Source: Phoronis australis
Lineage: Eukaryota; Phoronida; Phoronidae
Length of the DNA: 64,000 nt
NCBI GenBank assembly: GCA_002633005.1
Contig: NMRA01000304.1
Location: 305,163-369,162 of the forward strand
Direction of reading: 5' to 3'
Part shown: positions 1-13,100 of the stretch, in pieces
Position numbering within the stretch: position 1 is the first letter of the stretch
How the letters are laid out: each line of letters opens with the position of its first letter
Program-made: the position numbers and the translations under genes
Notes under the pieces: generated by a model
Databases searched by the model: none
The model's input: the letters and a program-made list of their open reading frames with translations, nothing else
Told to the model about the DNA's origin: nothing

Positions 1-179
1 TTAAGTGTATCCGTTGTGGTGTTTTCTTTAAAACCGTATTTTGTTTACAAATTGTTTCTTTTCCTGATACTTGATTATACTTGTACACACAGTTCTTCAG
101 GAAGTCACTAGGTGGTGCTTGCTACAATTTTAAATATTTACGGTTTTAATAAAACATAGTGTCTTTAAACTGGTTGTAG

Positions 180-3100
180 ATTGTTTGAAACCAGTGAGGC
201 TGATTGGTCAGAACTTACCACTGAATTGTTCGGGCAGCACTTTGTCACTGACGTCGCTCTTCAAGACAATTTGGACACCTTATATTACTTAGCGAAGTAA
301 GTTCACTTTAAATTTTAATTTACTGCTGTAAACAAAAAAATTGCTTATGATGCCAGTAGTCAGCAAGAAAGACGAATGCTAATTGTTTGGTCTGTATGTT
401 AAGGCTAATTCAGTTTATCTTTAATTGTCTCATTTCCTTGTATTAGTTGTTACTGGCACGACGGTGTGAGGATGGGATAGGCCTAGCCTGCCATTTGTAT
501 TAGATGACAATGAACGTCATGTTTTTGGCCTGCTACTAGACAAATTCTTGAGACACAATTATAATGAGTTAATTAGCTCTTGACAGTCATAGGAGCCATC
601 TTCAGAAGGTAATGGCCACTAGATGGGGGTGATGAACAGGCTGTTGCGATACCTGTTCATGACACTGGCAGTGTTAAAAGACCCTCTCTAAACCAATAAT
701 TCAACTGGTATCTGTAGTTTCAACCTCATTAACGTTTTGACCTCTCTTCAAATGGTTGTTTTAATTTGTTAAACCTTCACGCTAATGTAAAATATCAGCA
801 AGAGTTCTTTTCTTTGTCAAATGTCAAATGTTTGACATAAGGTGATCTGATGGACCAACAAAACCATGAGAATCACCTTGATACTGTTATGTACAGTCTA
901 ACTGGTGCCGTTGATGTAGCTAGCAATCCGCCTCCTCTTCGACTAACAACAACATTAAAAAAATCACCTGTGTTTCAAAAAGGTGATCCATGAACTGCTA
1001 TGTATCTCCTGTTAAGTTGCATCTTTATGTGCCCCATTACAACAATTTCTTCACACTTGACCAGTGAAAACATGTTGTTTAAGAGACGTTTCATTCGTTT
1101 TGCCTTTGTTTATTCACAGGAAGGAGCTGAACCGTTTGGACTCACTGTCTAGCAGACAAAACCTTGTTGACTTTTTGTGTTTCTTGAGAAGAGGAGTGTC
1201 CAGGTATTTCAGTTCATTGTTAATGTTACGTAAATCAAGCGTCAGCCATTGGACTGGACTCCAATTATTTTCAGAATGTTCGATTGAGATTACTTAATTC
1301 TAGACATTTGCCTGATTTATTTCTGGAAATAGTGTGCTCCGAATTTGCTCCCTTTGCCCCTCGTATTTGGTGCAAACTTGACGATTTATGTCAAAGAAAC
1401 TCTCTGTTTGAAAGTTGTTGTGCATTTCTCTTTTGCCAATCAATTTGGGCCAAAGTTTAGTCAACATACTCCAGTGGCAAATTTTGTCAAGCTGATTTTC
1501 AAAATTTCCTAACAGATTTTGTCACCTCAGGACCAATGTCCTGGATCTAGAGAAAGCAAAATCTCTGCCAATGTTGTGTCCTACTTTTTTACAATGTAAG
1601 TGCCATAAGGAACTTTCCAAATGATATGTGTCATGGCAAGCATGCTGAAATTTACAATTTAATATTAAAGATGGGATTTGAAAGCATACTACAATAAAAT
1701 GTCACCTATTTCTAACAAATATAATTACCAAAATTGATCTTTACCATTTTTCAAAGTCTTGTTTGTAATGTGAGCGTCCCCAATTTTTCAAAATATTATC
1801 TAATGGCAGCTATAGTATGGAACATGAAAAGAATAACAGGTGACTTTCGAAATAGCCTCGCCATATTGAAATTCACTAACCTGCCAGGTGGCGATCAGGT
1901 CTTTGGTGTACAAGCGTTCAGCGCCACCCATGTAATGCGGACGGGAGGTTTTAACCTTCTGGTTTAAAAAGTATTTTAATACATTTCCTGTCATTATAAT
2001 GTTGGTAAATTTTCACTTCTGTGCGATGGGATGTACTGATGTCTTAAGAAAAAAAAAACAAACCTTTTGAAATATAAATGAATGAACAAGGACATCGTGT
2101 TCCATACATTTCCCAAAGACATATTCGTGACAATGCCAGTGACTGCGGCTGATAAAGAGGGATAATTTCGATCCCAGCAGGCGTCAAAAACCTAAAATAA
2201 ATTAGTGGACTTAAAATAATAAAACAGTGAAAGATGCTGACAGTGAAATTTATTCTTCTACTTTTATATGAATGAACCATTATGTAGTTATTGAATTTCC
2301 GTCCACCAAATCCGAGTTGGGTTCAATGGTAAGCCACTTTCGTGCTCTAATTACTCTAGAGAGCTCCAATATGAAAAGTCTCCTATTGATTTATTGTAGT
2401 AGTGCATTTATACAACACAAAACTAAAAATCCAATTAGCAGTTACCTTAAACTTGTGTACGGCACTACGCGCATAGCACTGTAAAGCCATCTCAATGTTT
2501 ACGATTTATTTTTCTGTTACCTAATTTTTATTTCATGTCTTTATTCAGTGATTAATGGGAAAGGTTATGGGACAAGATTGTGAAATAAACAATCAAACTT
2601 GTGTCTCATTTGTGAGGCTGAAAATCACTAAGATAATTGTGAAGAGTAAATATTCAGTGAAATGAGACGTGTAATTTTACTGTTTTTGTTCAGCCAAGAA
2701 GTTGAAAGTGAAGTTATTCCCAGGGTGGTAACACGGTTACAGCAACTGCTGCTGCACACTGGACGGTTAAGGGATCTGCCTTGTGTGGAGAACATCGCCA
2801 CCAAGCAAGGAAACTTGGTAAATGCATGCATAGCCACAGTGTTAGGCTCAGTGCCGACGGAGAGCCATGAGCTCAGGTGGCTGACTGGAGTGAATGTTAG
2901 CTGAGCACATAGCTCACTTTAGTGGTGAAAACAGAACAGCAATTGAATGAACTGGCTGGTAGTTCGTTCTATTATTCACGCCTTGGGTACTAAGGAGTTA
3001 CCAGACACTAAGTCAGGGTTTCGGTGGTAAAACATGGGTGATTTTTAATTGACACAGTTGTCCGAAATGAAAATTTGCTATAAGACGTTCTTGTAAGAAA

Positions 3101-4130
3101 ATTAATGTCACAAAATACTAGAAATGAGGAAAATTCTAGTTCATCCATTCCCAACTGGGTGTATCAAACAAAATTGGAGAGATGTCAAGCAAAAGTATTT
3201 TTTGTGCCATCACTACGCTTAAGTGTTGTACGTCATATCTAGACGTGGCCAAGTCACCAAACAGGGCCCATGTTTGTTTAGTGACAAACTCTTTCACTAC
3301 CAAATGCATCTTTTGGTGAATTACCCATTTACTGCCAAATGCACCAATTGGTGAAATGTGTGCTTGCTCGTTCTTGACCTTGTTAATCTTAAATTACACG
3401 GGAGATAAATACTAACTACAGCCAGGTAGTTGTACCAAATCCCGAATGAATGTCACACATTTGCGCGTTGTTTCAGAGTACACAGACTTCGTACCACACT
3501 GTGCATGGCTTCTTTGACGTTCAGTGGAACATCCTACAGCTTCTGCATGTCATCACTTCCAAGTACCCTGGTGAGTGACATGTGGGCGTGTCAACATTGT
3601 ACTCTTCACTAACTGACATTTGAACTTCTCGCTACTTTATTTTGTTCAGGGGTGGCGGTATACACCGCCTGTCTTACAAGTACTGGTCAAAGCAGATTTT
3701 TTTTAGACTGCCGTGCTGAGTGTGATCCCTAGAATGATTTCTGTGCCACCTATTGTGAAAAACTGTGAATAAATCAATTGTTTCAATCTGTGCATGTGTT
3801 CTGACATGGTTTATTGTAACCAGTGGAAGTTCATTCACTTTTCTTGCCATTTTACATTTCTTTTGGATAGTGTTGTGCACTAGCCTGTAGTTTTGTTGTA
3901 GCTTCCATGAATAGCCCACTCATTTTAGCATTGCGCGTTACGTTTAAGACTGCTTTTCTTTTCCTCGTTTTCTCTGTCAAATCTGTATTCTGTTTATTTC
4001 AGACGACTGTTTACATGTCGACATCCAACTGTGTCCCCAGTTTGAAACAAGTGATATGGACGTGTTTTCTCAGGCGCTACACCTAGTTATTACTGACTTG
4101 ATTATGGCTGCCCTTAATAGACACAATAAT
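180..4130 (+). CDS. MMS22L: MMS22L exons 1-5 (N-terminal region)
   Basis: The first visible exon opens with the last base of a split codon (180), so the coding sequence continues from upstream. Exon 1 ends in two bases (aa, 296) and exon 2 supplies the third. Exon 3 reads RLQQLLLHTGRLRDLP, matching the vertebrate segment just before the conserved WHLLHL stretch. Exon 4 reads YHTVHGFFDVQWNILQLLHV and matches that stretch itself. Exon 5 ends in DLIMAALNRHNN. These five exons cover roughly human residues 95-290 and belong to the MMS22L N-terminal helical-repeat domain. Introns are 0.4-1.5 kb. Exons 1 and 2 are the least certain because that part of the protein is poorly conserved. Confidence 0.85.
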
Positions 4131-7100
4131 GTGAGTTTGATCTTGAGTTGGAACATTGTCCAGCAGTTAGATATAGCCTAGCTTTCCAAAACTGACAATA
4201 CTCGCCAATATTTAGTCATGGTTAAAAACCATTAATGAATGAAAATTGGTTGTTAAACTTTGAATTGCAGTAAAACTTGCAGAAGTCAGGTCTTTGATAA
4301 ATTCAGGCATAGCTCCACTGTATGGTTGTTTCGATTTTTTTAAAATGTTTATTATGAAAAATGTAATCTACAATAACTGGAATTAAGCCTTAGAAAGCAC
4401 GATACCAGGATGTTTCTCTGATTCCTGCACACAGCCTTTCAGACAACTCGTTAATTGCCTTACTTATTAAATTAATATAAATTTGATTGATGATGCGAAC
4501 ATTTAATACATTTAAAAGAGTCGGCATTATGATTACCATTGTTAGACTGTACAAGTTTAACCTTCACCACAATTATGAATAATAGTCTGAAATGCCTGAA
4601 AAAGTTTTTGTGGTGTCCATTCAACTTGCAAAAATCTAAAAAGTAGACTCCATGCCAGAAGAACATGAGAAAAACTAGGAAATATTGAAAATTCATTTGA
4701 TGTAAATTCATGGAAAATCTCTTGAAATGAATTAAAAAGTTCTCTTGGAAGTCGGGTTAAGAGATCTTGCATTCAGTTATGATCGACAACAGTTATAAGT
4801 ACGAGTTACTTCTAGTTACTTTTTTGTGAAATAATGAGTCTAAATTGAAAATGAAATCTTGGAAAATGAAAAACGATTTGGCTGGGGACTGTGGTTTGGT
4901 GCTTTGATTGGCATATTTGTTACATCGATATTTTTGTGTCGATCTGGTTATCGTAAGGTGTGTGTGAGAAGATCTTGCCGTTCATGTATTGAAGAAGCTG
5001 TGTTATGATAGCACCTGGCGTGATTCTTACACTAATGTTCTCATGTCTCCCTAGTTATCGTACAGCGTATATTACAGACTTCACCCTTCATGTATTGAAG
5101 AAGCTGTGTTATGATAGCACCTGGCGGGATTCTTACACTAATGTTCTCCTGTCTCCCTAGTTATCGTACAGCGTATATCACCAGACTTCACCCTTCATGT
5201 ATTGAAGAAGCTGTGTTATGATAGCACCTGGCGGGATTCTTACACTAATGTTCTCCTGTCTCCCTAGTTATCGTACAGCGTATATCACCAGACTTCACCC
5301 TTCATGTGTACGTGTATGAAGGAACTATGGATAATGATCATACAGCTTGCTAATCACAGACACGACCACATGGGAAGAGAGGTAAGCAAGTCAGCACGCC
5401 ACCTCTGGGCCACATCTCGTGACCAGACTTCAAAATGCTAAGAATTTACATTGGCACACTGGTTTAAGGTTCACAAACGTTACCTTTTAGGAAGGCGTTT
5501 TAGGTAATTTGGTATAGTTTGAACCCTATTAGGTTGATTTCTATAAAAATGAAATTAAATGAAAACAATTTCTCAACCTTAAGTTTGATTCAGTGAGCAA
5601 GTTAAGTGAAGGTGAGCTGTACCCTCTTATTTTTTTTGGTCTTATATCCATGATCTTTTACAGAGAACATACCAATTGACTAAAAATTCCTTCAAAAAAA
5701 GGTAGCATTTGCTTTAGGGTGTGTGGGAGGTCTGGCACCACTCAATAGTTGTTTTACTGGTTGATGGAGCAGAAAAATCTTGTGCGTGTAAATATGTGAT
5801 GGACATGCCAAGCTAGACGACTTGTTGGGGAAACCTGTTGGCGACTGGGTAGGGGACTGGTGGGCGAAAAGGGGTTTGCAGGGTATAGGCAACTTGGTGA
5901 TTTGAGGAGAAAGGTCAATGAGTTAGGATTTAATTTGTGTTGTTTACTTCTAGTCTTTCTGGGTCTGTCTTCAGCATGTTCTGAACACAGTGTTAGAGTC
6001 AATGGACATTGAACCAGTGGAGGACTTGCAAGGTATGTCATTGTATTACGCTCATAGGAATGCCTGTGTCAACTGCTTAGTCAGCAATTGTCTGATATAA
6101 TGCGCTCACATTTTGAGAACCATTTTCATCTCCTATATTCAGTAGAGAAAACTGGTTCTCCAAATGAGGACACATATCTGACCATTACCCCGTAGTCCGC
6201 CTCGTGTAAGCAGTCTCAATGCAGAAGCCATATTCCTGAAAACTGAAGTATAGGAAAAGACAATTCTGGCAAATAATTCTGCATAAAATATCAAAAAAGT
6301 ATTTTATGCAGTGATAGTCTGCATTCGAGGTATATTTGTACCAAAATTAAACAGAATGAACTAAACTTTCAGTGTACTGGAATTGATGCTTAATAGGTCA
6401 CCGGGATGTTCGTCACAGTGACTATTAATTTACAGTTACAAGTTAAGCTGCAGTCAATGAATGTGTGCTGAAATTTTACTATGCATAGCTAGGCAGGATT
6501 TATTTCAACACATTTCTGGCATCATAGGCTGTTTTGTGTAAGGTGTGGGGGGCATTTTCATGTTGCCTGGGTTCTCAGTGCCAAAGATCCAGTTCCCTTC
6601 TGCCTCCGGGTTTCCCTACATAATTGTTAGTTTGTTGCTATGGTAACTCATTCCAGATTCCCGAGTGTTCCAAGTGACCCAGTTTCTTCATCCCAAAGAC
6701 CCAGTCGGCTTCTGCTTCTGGCTTCTGTCACACCTGGCTAACCTGTACGGCTATAACCAGAATGGAAAGTACCTGGGCGTGACCACTGCTGGTCACCGTA
6801 GCAACTACACAGTAATCAACAGTCTGATGAGACGACATCTCGGTAGTGTAAGTATCACTTTGGTGTATGGCTTCTCTATTTGCTTGTATGAAATATGTTG
6901 TTTGGTTGATATGTCCGTAATTTGTGCCACGTGAAATTAATAATGGGGGATGGTATTTTTAGTGAACCTGGGTTGCAAACTCTCTTTTTCAAAGATATTT
7001 GGGCTATGGGGAAGACTGGCAATACATAAATGCATAATGGTTTAATGTCAAATCGCTGATGTTAGTTTGCTCCTGAAGATGTAATCTTCTGGTTTGACAG

Positions 7101-10100
7101 AGAAATGTTTCACAGGATTGAAGTTGCTCCTTAGTGAGGACATGGATACCTGTAACCATACCTCGAACGAAGGCATTTCGATTTTGGGCCAACTTGAGTA
7201 ATTCTTAACTTATGGTATTGATACTCAAGATGTCTGTCTTCAAACTCGTGGTTTGGTTCGGTTATCTTACAAAATTTGCTGTTAGAAGATCCTGTTAATG
7301 AGGTTTTGTCTACCAAAACAGCAACCACTTGATGGGTTCATGGGCTTGCTTCATTATGGAGGTCACCAAAGTGAACTGACTGCAGTTTGTTGATCACTCA
7401 TTATTTCTTGTTACAGTCAAACAACCGTCCTGACGAGGCTAGTCTGAGGTGCTTTCTTCGTTGTAGTTTGAGTTTATCTCACCAGTGGGAGCCCAACGTC
7501 GATCTGGTCAACTTGCTGTGGGACATGTTCTCCAAACGCCTGGTAACGTGTCAGTTTCTGGCTGACGTGACATTAATTTAGAACAAAAATCTTTGATTAT
7601 TTTATCCTTATGATGTCGTGTTCATAGCTTTGATACAGTACATGCCAAGAATATTGAGACTAAATGACTCAAAATTCCCCGTTATGGTGGCTGAGCAGAA
7701 GCCAAATTCTTCGTCAGAGTAGCCCCCCCTGTTGACCAGTGATGAAGGGAATTAACAGGAAAGTTTGATGACTGAGACATCCTGTAATTACAATTTTGCT
7801 GTCATAACAACTATTACCAGTCATCTTTGTCGTGAACAAAATTAGCCGTCAGGACTAGAAAATAATTTTGGTTACTTTTGTCTTGTACTTTAACTTGGTG
7901 TCAAAGGTATGCCTCTTGTTCATTTTATGCTTATGATTGAACGTTAGAATTTTGGAATACTCTTTAGATGTGGCCACCGCTCACAAGGTAACAGACTTCA
8001 CTGTGGTGCCCTCTGTGGGTGGCAGACAGCTACTCGAATGAACTAGAATTTCCAATCAGTTAATGATTTCCAGAATTTGACAGCGTTTATACATCACAGA
8101 ACCCTGTTGATTTCTGGCTAAATCAACATGCGACAGGAGTTAAAATCATTGAAGTTTACTGTTGTGATCTCATGTTTGACCTCCTTTGGTTAATTAGTAA
8201 ACAACTTCACATGTATTCTTACAGCCCCATTATCAACCCAAATCACTCCCATTTGGTCATTAATTTATTTCTTGAGTTCTTGAATAGCAAGTTTATGCTC
8301 AACTTGGTGGGCCCCAACGGCTGGCTTGGAATTCAATTCTAATATCTAGCTCAAAGGTTACTTCCACTAAATGACCTCTGTGTTGAGAGTGTTCCTGCAT
8401 TTTTACTTTTTGTTTTAGAACGATACCTTCCCTTGTTCAAAGTATGGCGTTGAGGGTTTGGCGAAGCTTCAGAAATCTTCAGCTGGCTGGGTTGAAGAGT
8501 GCAAATCAAGGATGCAGTATCCAGTGAAGATGTACGTGATGTTACTGTTTTGTTAACTTGTTGATGTTTGAATTTGATGTTATGTTACTGAACTGTTGTA
8601 AAAAAATGGTCAAATTTGGGTAACTTTGTTACATCATATCTCAGAAATGGCTGATTGGATTCATATGAAACTTTCAGGGATACTGTGTTTTATGCACTGT
8701 TCTCGGTTAGAATCTGTTGCCTATGATCTATGGTTCGACTTAATTTCCGTTTGACGTTAGAGCATCGAACATTAGTAACAGTTTATGCATTCAATTTTTC
8801 GTCAAACTGGTCATCATAATTTCCTGCTAAATTCTATTATTTTCTTAAACCTAGAAGGAGTGTGCATCTCTGTGTAGATGTCCATGAGAAAGTGCTTCGT
8901 CCCTTGAACCACGAGTTGCGGGATTTTTTTGCAAGGGAATTGCACAACCCGGTACATTTTACAGGCACATGACTAAAAGCAACTCTTTTCCAGCTCAGAG
9001 ACTGAGACTAGCTTCAGCCTGTTCCTGAGACTGCTCTCAATGCATTTACAGAAGTTCCTCCTGAGGAGAGGTTCACATGAGTGTAAACAGATCAACGGAA
9101 GGTGGGTGAGCCAAGTTATCATGATTCTAGAATACCGCGATTTCAAAGTTAATGCTGATAGAACACTTGGCTGCTTAGCTGGGGAAGTGGGGGAATGCAC
9201 CAAAGTTTTTTTATTAGCTTAAAGTCGTAATAAAGCAGAAAAGGGAAATTTATTTAGTTTCTCTAAACAAAAAATGGTGAAACTTTGGGTCCATATTTAA
9301 CATAGTCTGTACTGTAAAGCTATTTTCAACGACATTTTGAATTTTAACATGATAAGCATTTGAAAACTAGAAAAAGGGCAATTTCTTGGATTAGTTCTGT
9401 CTGAGATTTGAAGACTTTCTTTATCACAGCTCATGCGTGTATGTTCATTATGTTTTAATGAGTTAACGAAACTTCTCTTCCTGGAACTCATATAAGACCT
9501 TACTGTCACATGTTGCTATTAACTGTTACAATGTCATTGTGAAAATGCCCAATGGTGAATTTAAATGACTTGAAGTCCAAGATCTTTTAATTTCACCCGC
9601 ATAGACTGCTGTGTTGGGAATCCGCTGCTACCCTTTGTTTTTCTTGCATTTTGTTATAGAGTGTTTGCACGGTTCCACCCAAGGAAGATGGCAGAGTTGA
9701 CGGAGACTGGACTGATGAACTTCACCAGCTTGTTCCTCACGCTGGCTTTAGCCACCGATACACAGCATGTGGTATGCCTATTGCGCTTCTTATTCATTCT
9801 TATAGACACTCTGTGAGATGTCTCGGCTTGTGCAATGGTGATAGCGAGCATTTCCATGTAGTTCATGTACCCCTGTAATTGAACACTTTAGAAAAAGTTG
9901 GTCAGTGCCTGCAATTTTGCTAGTTCATGCAAGTGTTACAAAAGCATGAGAAGACGCAAGTTTAAGGTTTCAAAAGCAAAAGCCTCTAAAGTTGTCACTC
10001 GCATTTCAATTGTTTTGCAGGTGTCCCGAATGTTTGATCTCTACAATTCGCTGCAGCCAGATAACCAACAGGCAGGTTGCTTGTTAGTGGTGTGGCGAGG

Positions 10101-13100
10101 GATATTCTCTGTCATAATTGTGCTCAGTGAACACGGTCACTTGTACACACACTTTGCTGACAGAATGCAGACTTCATTCAACAAACTCTGCCTGTAAGTT
10201 GGTAATGTAGTTATTTGCTGTGGGAGTGTGTAGTTTATGTCCCTGACAATGGACACGTAACTGATATATAGCGCACAGGTTGTAGAAATTAGTGTGTCCA
10301 TCTTTTTGAAACACATTGACTGTCTTGTAAGATAGGTCTGTCTGCTGATTGGCTGAAACAGTGTTCGTCAATGCCAGATATAGCATTATCTTGACTAACT
10401 TAGTTTGGAAAATCACTTTCATTCATGCTGCCCAGACATTGCTATTTGTGATCTGACTAATCAGATGATGTAGAAACCATAAACCCTGACAACAAAGCAA
10501 GCAGACGATGCCAGTGAATCAAAGCAGTTAAGAATAAGTTAATCTCATAAGGGACGAAAAATCATATGAAACTGGCATCAGTGGTTGTATAATAAAGCTG
10601 GTTTAGACCTACCCTTTGGGGCGTATTGGGTCAGATAGACTTTTGGAAATAAATATAACCTTTGACCTGATATCACCCTCGGGATACGTCCATATTAATT
10701 TTGTATACTGATGACCTATAACTACTGTCTTATTGAGTGGATGTTTATTCTTGGACACTACAGTGTGTACTTTATCATGTGACTGTACTACAGGAAATCT
10801 GGCATATATTTTCAAAAAGGAGTGGAATGTTTTACCAAAACAGCGATAAAATCGAAACTTAATTTTTGCTTGTAGGGAGTTTGCCAAACATTCACAGGCT
10901 AGTAAGAGGCATCATTTGTGGTCCCTGGTAACGGTTTATGTTGAAGGGATACAGGATGTCTTTGAGAGTGCTTCACAACTCAGCTCAGATGATGCTAAAC
11001 TTTTGGGTAATTATTCTGTTTCTTGTGTTTATTTAGTACTCGCTTCATAAATTCATCCTTACAATTTGAGCTTGTTGCCGGCAAAGACTTTATGATAGCC
11101 CCTTTCTGTAAACTTTTCAGATATGTAAATCACAAATTTGATTTTTGAATACATATTTTGGTCTTAACATGAATTAATCCCAGTGCTTATGTGACTCAGA
11201 GAGGAGAGTGTCGGACTCTTTATCAAAAGGTCGTGGGTTCAATACCTGAGTTAGAAGTGAATTTATGTAGCAGTGGAGCAAAACACTTAACCTGCTTTGC
11301 TCCAGTTGGCTGTATCTATAAATACTGGTTATAGCTTGAAAGTAACCTATGATACCCTACATTCCTGGGCTGGAGTAGTCCTACATGCTGACTATTCACG
11401 ATTTGTGAATCTGGAGAATTTATACAGTTGAAGTGACTGATGCGAGAAACTATTGTGTTTAACTGATTGATTTATGGTTTGAATTTTTAAAAGACCTTTT
11501 ACTATCACGCCATTGTAATGCCGCCGGCATGCTATGCACAAGTGACACTCATCTCAGCTATTTGCCCATGATTGACTCGGCTGTTTGTGTGCATCACTGA
11601 ATGGCGTGCGTGAAAAACATTTTTGATGAATTTGTGCATCACAGTGAAATCAATAAGCATGAACTTAGTGGTTTATAGATTTCCATCTGCTCACACGGTA
11701 AAAGTCTGTTAGCAACTTTAGTTTGGTGGGGAATGTTTTAAGGCAGTTGGAATTTGGCTTAGGTTATTGCCTGTTGATGTAGTTTGATGCACTTTCAACA
11801 ATTCATTGTAGTTGCTTTTTATCCACAGTTGTACACTGGTGTTACATATAGCTGAGAATGTACCTAACCAACCCAATACCTATGGTTGACAGGGTACCCA
11901 AACACCCCAATACCTGTGGTTGATAGGGTACACAACTACCCCAATACCTATGGCTGACAGGGTACCCAACCACCCCAATACTGGTTGACATTATACCCAA
12001 ACACCCCAATACCTGTGGTTGATAGGGTACCCAAACAACCCAATACCTATGGTTGCCTGGGTACCCAGACACCCCTATACCTGTTGTGTGTGGTCTCTCA
12101 TTCCCAATTCTTCTTTTGCATTTCCAGGCAGTGGATTCTCCCAGCTGTTGCCATCATGTAACACAAATGAATTGAGTATTCTACTTTCTTTTCTGCAAAT
12201 GGTTTTGACAAGGCATAGGTAAGAATTTATAGCAACTCTCAGGACAGTAAAATGAATCTCATTTTACAAATTTGATTCTGGGTCCATGTTCCCTTGATCA
12301 GTATATAAGTTATTTGTTACTTCGGTCATTAACCAATGGCAAAGTTAAGCCATAGTTTGCTCTTATTTCTCTGGCTATTACATCAAGAGTACTCAACTTA
12401 TGAATTTCAGTGAGCGGGGTTGGTCATGTGAGGAGTGTATCTTGTAGCTGCATTTGGACCTGTGTATCTGGCGTTTAGTCACAAAATTGTCTCATAATCC
12501 TTACTGTCACAAGATTATATTTCCTTTACCAACAAGAACATCAAAACCACTTGTGACTCCAGAAAATTCTTCAGAGTTATTGGTCAACCCTAAAATTGTG
12601 GAATTAAAAGTGGCACATGTGTGCACAGGGCTCAATGCTTGGGACAATGTCACTTGGATAAATACGACCTGGTGAAATTCCGAAGTCGTCAAATGGGATC
12701 TGAGGTCACCAAGTCTGGTAAGCAAGAGCTGAAAGTGAAAAACTGACCTCTCCAAATGGTTGTTGGTTTACCCGAGATTGCCTTGAGGTTTTGTTTTGCT
12801 TGAACGGAAAATTAGTAGTGTCTTGTGTGCTCTGTGACGACCTGTTCCTCTCTTTCGGGTTCTTCTGGTTTTTCCCGAATGATTCTGACTTCTGTCTGTT
12901 TAATTACTCTAATGATTTGAGTGCGTGCTCGGATGTAGCGTGACGACTGTGGCGACCTGGATTTTTACAAGGCCGCGAAATAAGATTTGAGGCTGCATTG
13001 GCAACTTGCAGGTTACCAAATCGATTGCTGACACATTATCTTTTACTTGAGTTGGTAATGAATGTTACGAGACCGATTCTATGAGCATAACAGCTTTACT

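Noticed and set aside
11190-11260. A functional tRNA gene
   Set aside because: Only box A-like and box B sequences are convincing. The stems do not pair well and a SINE body follows.
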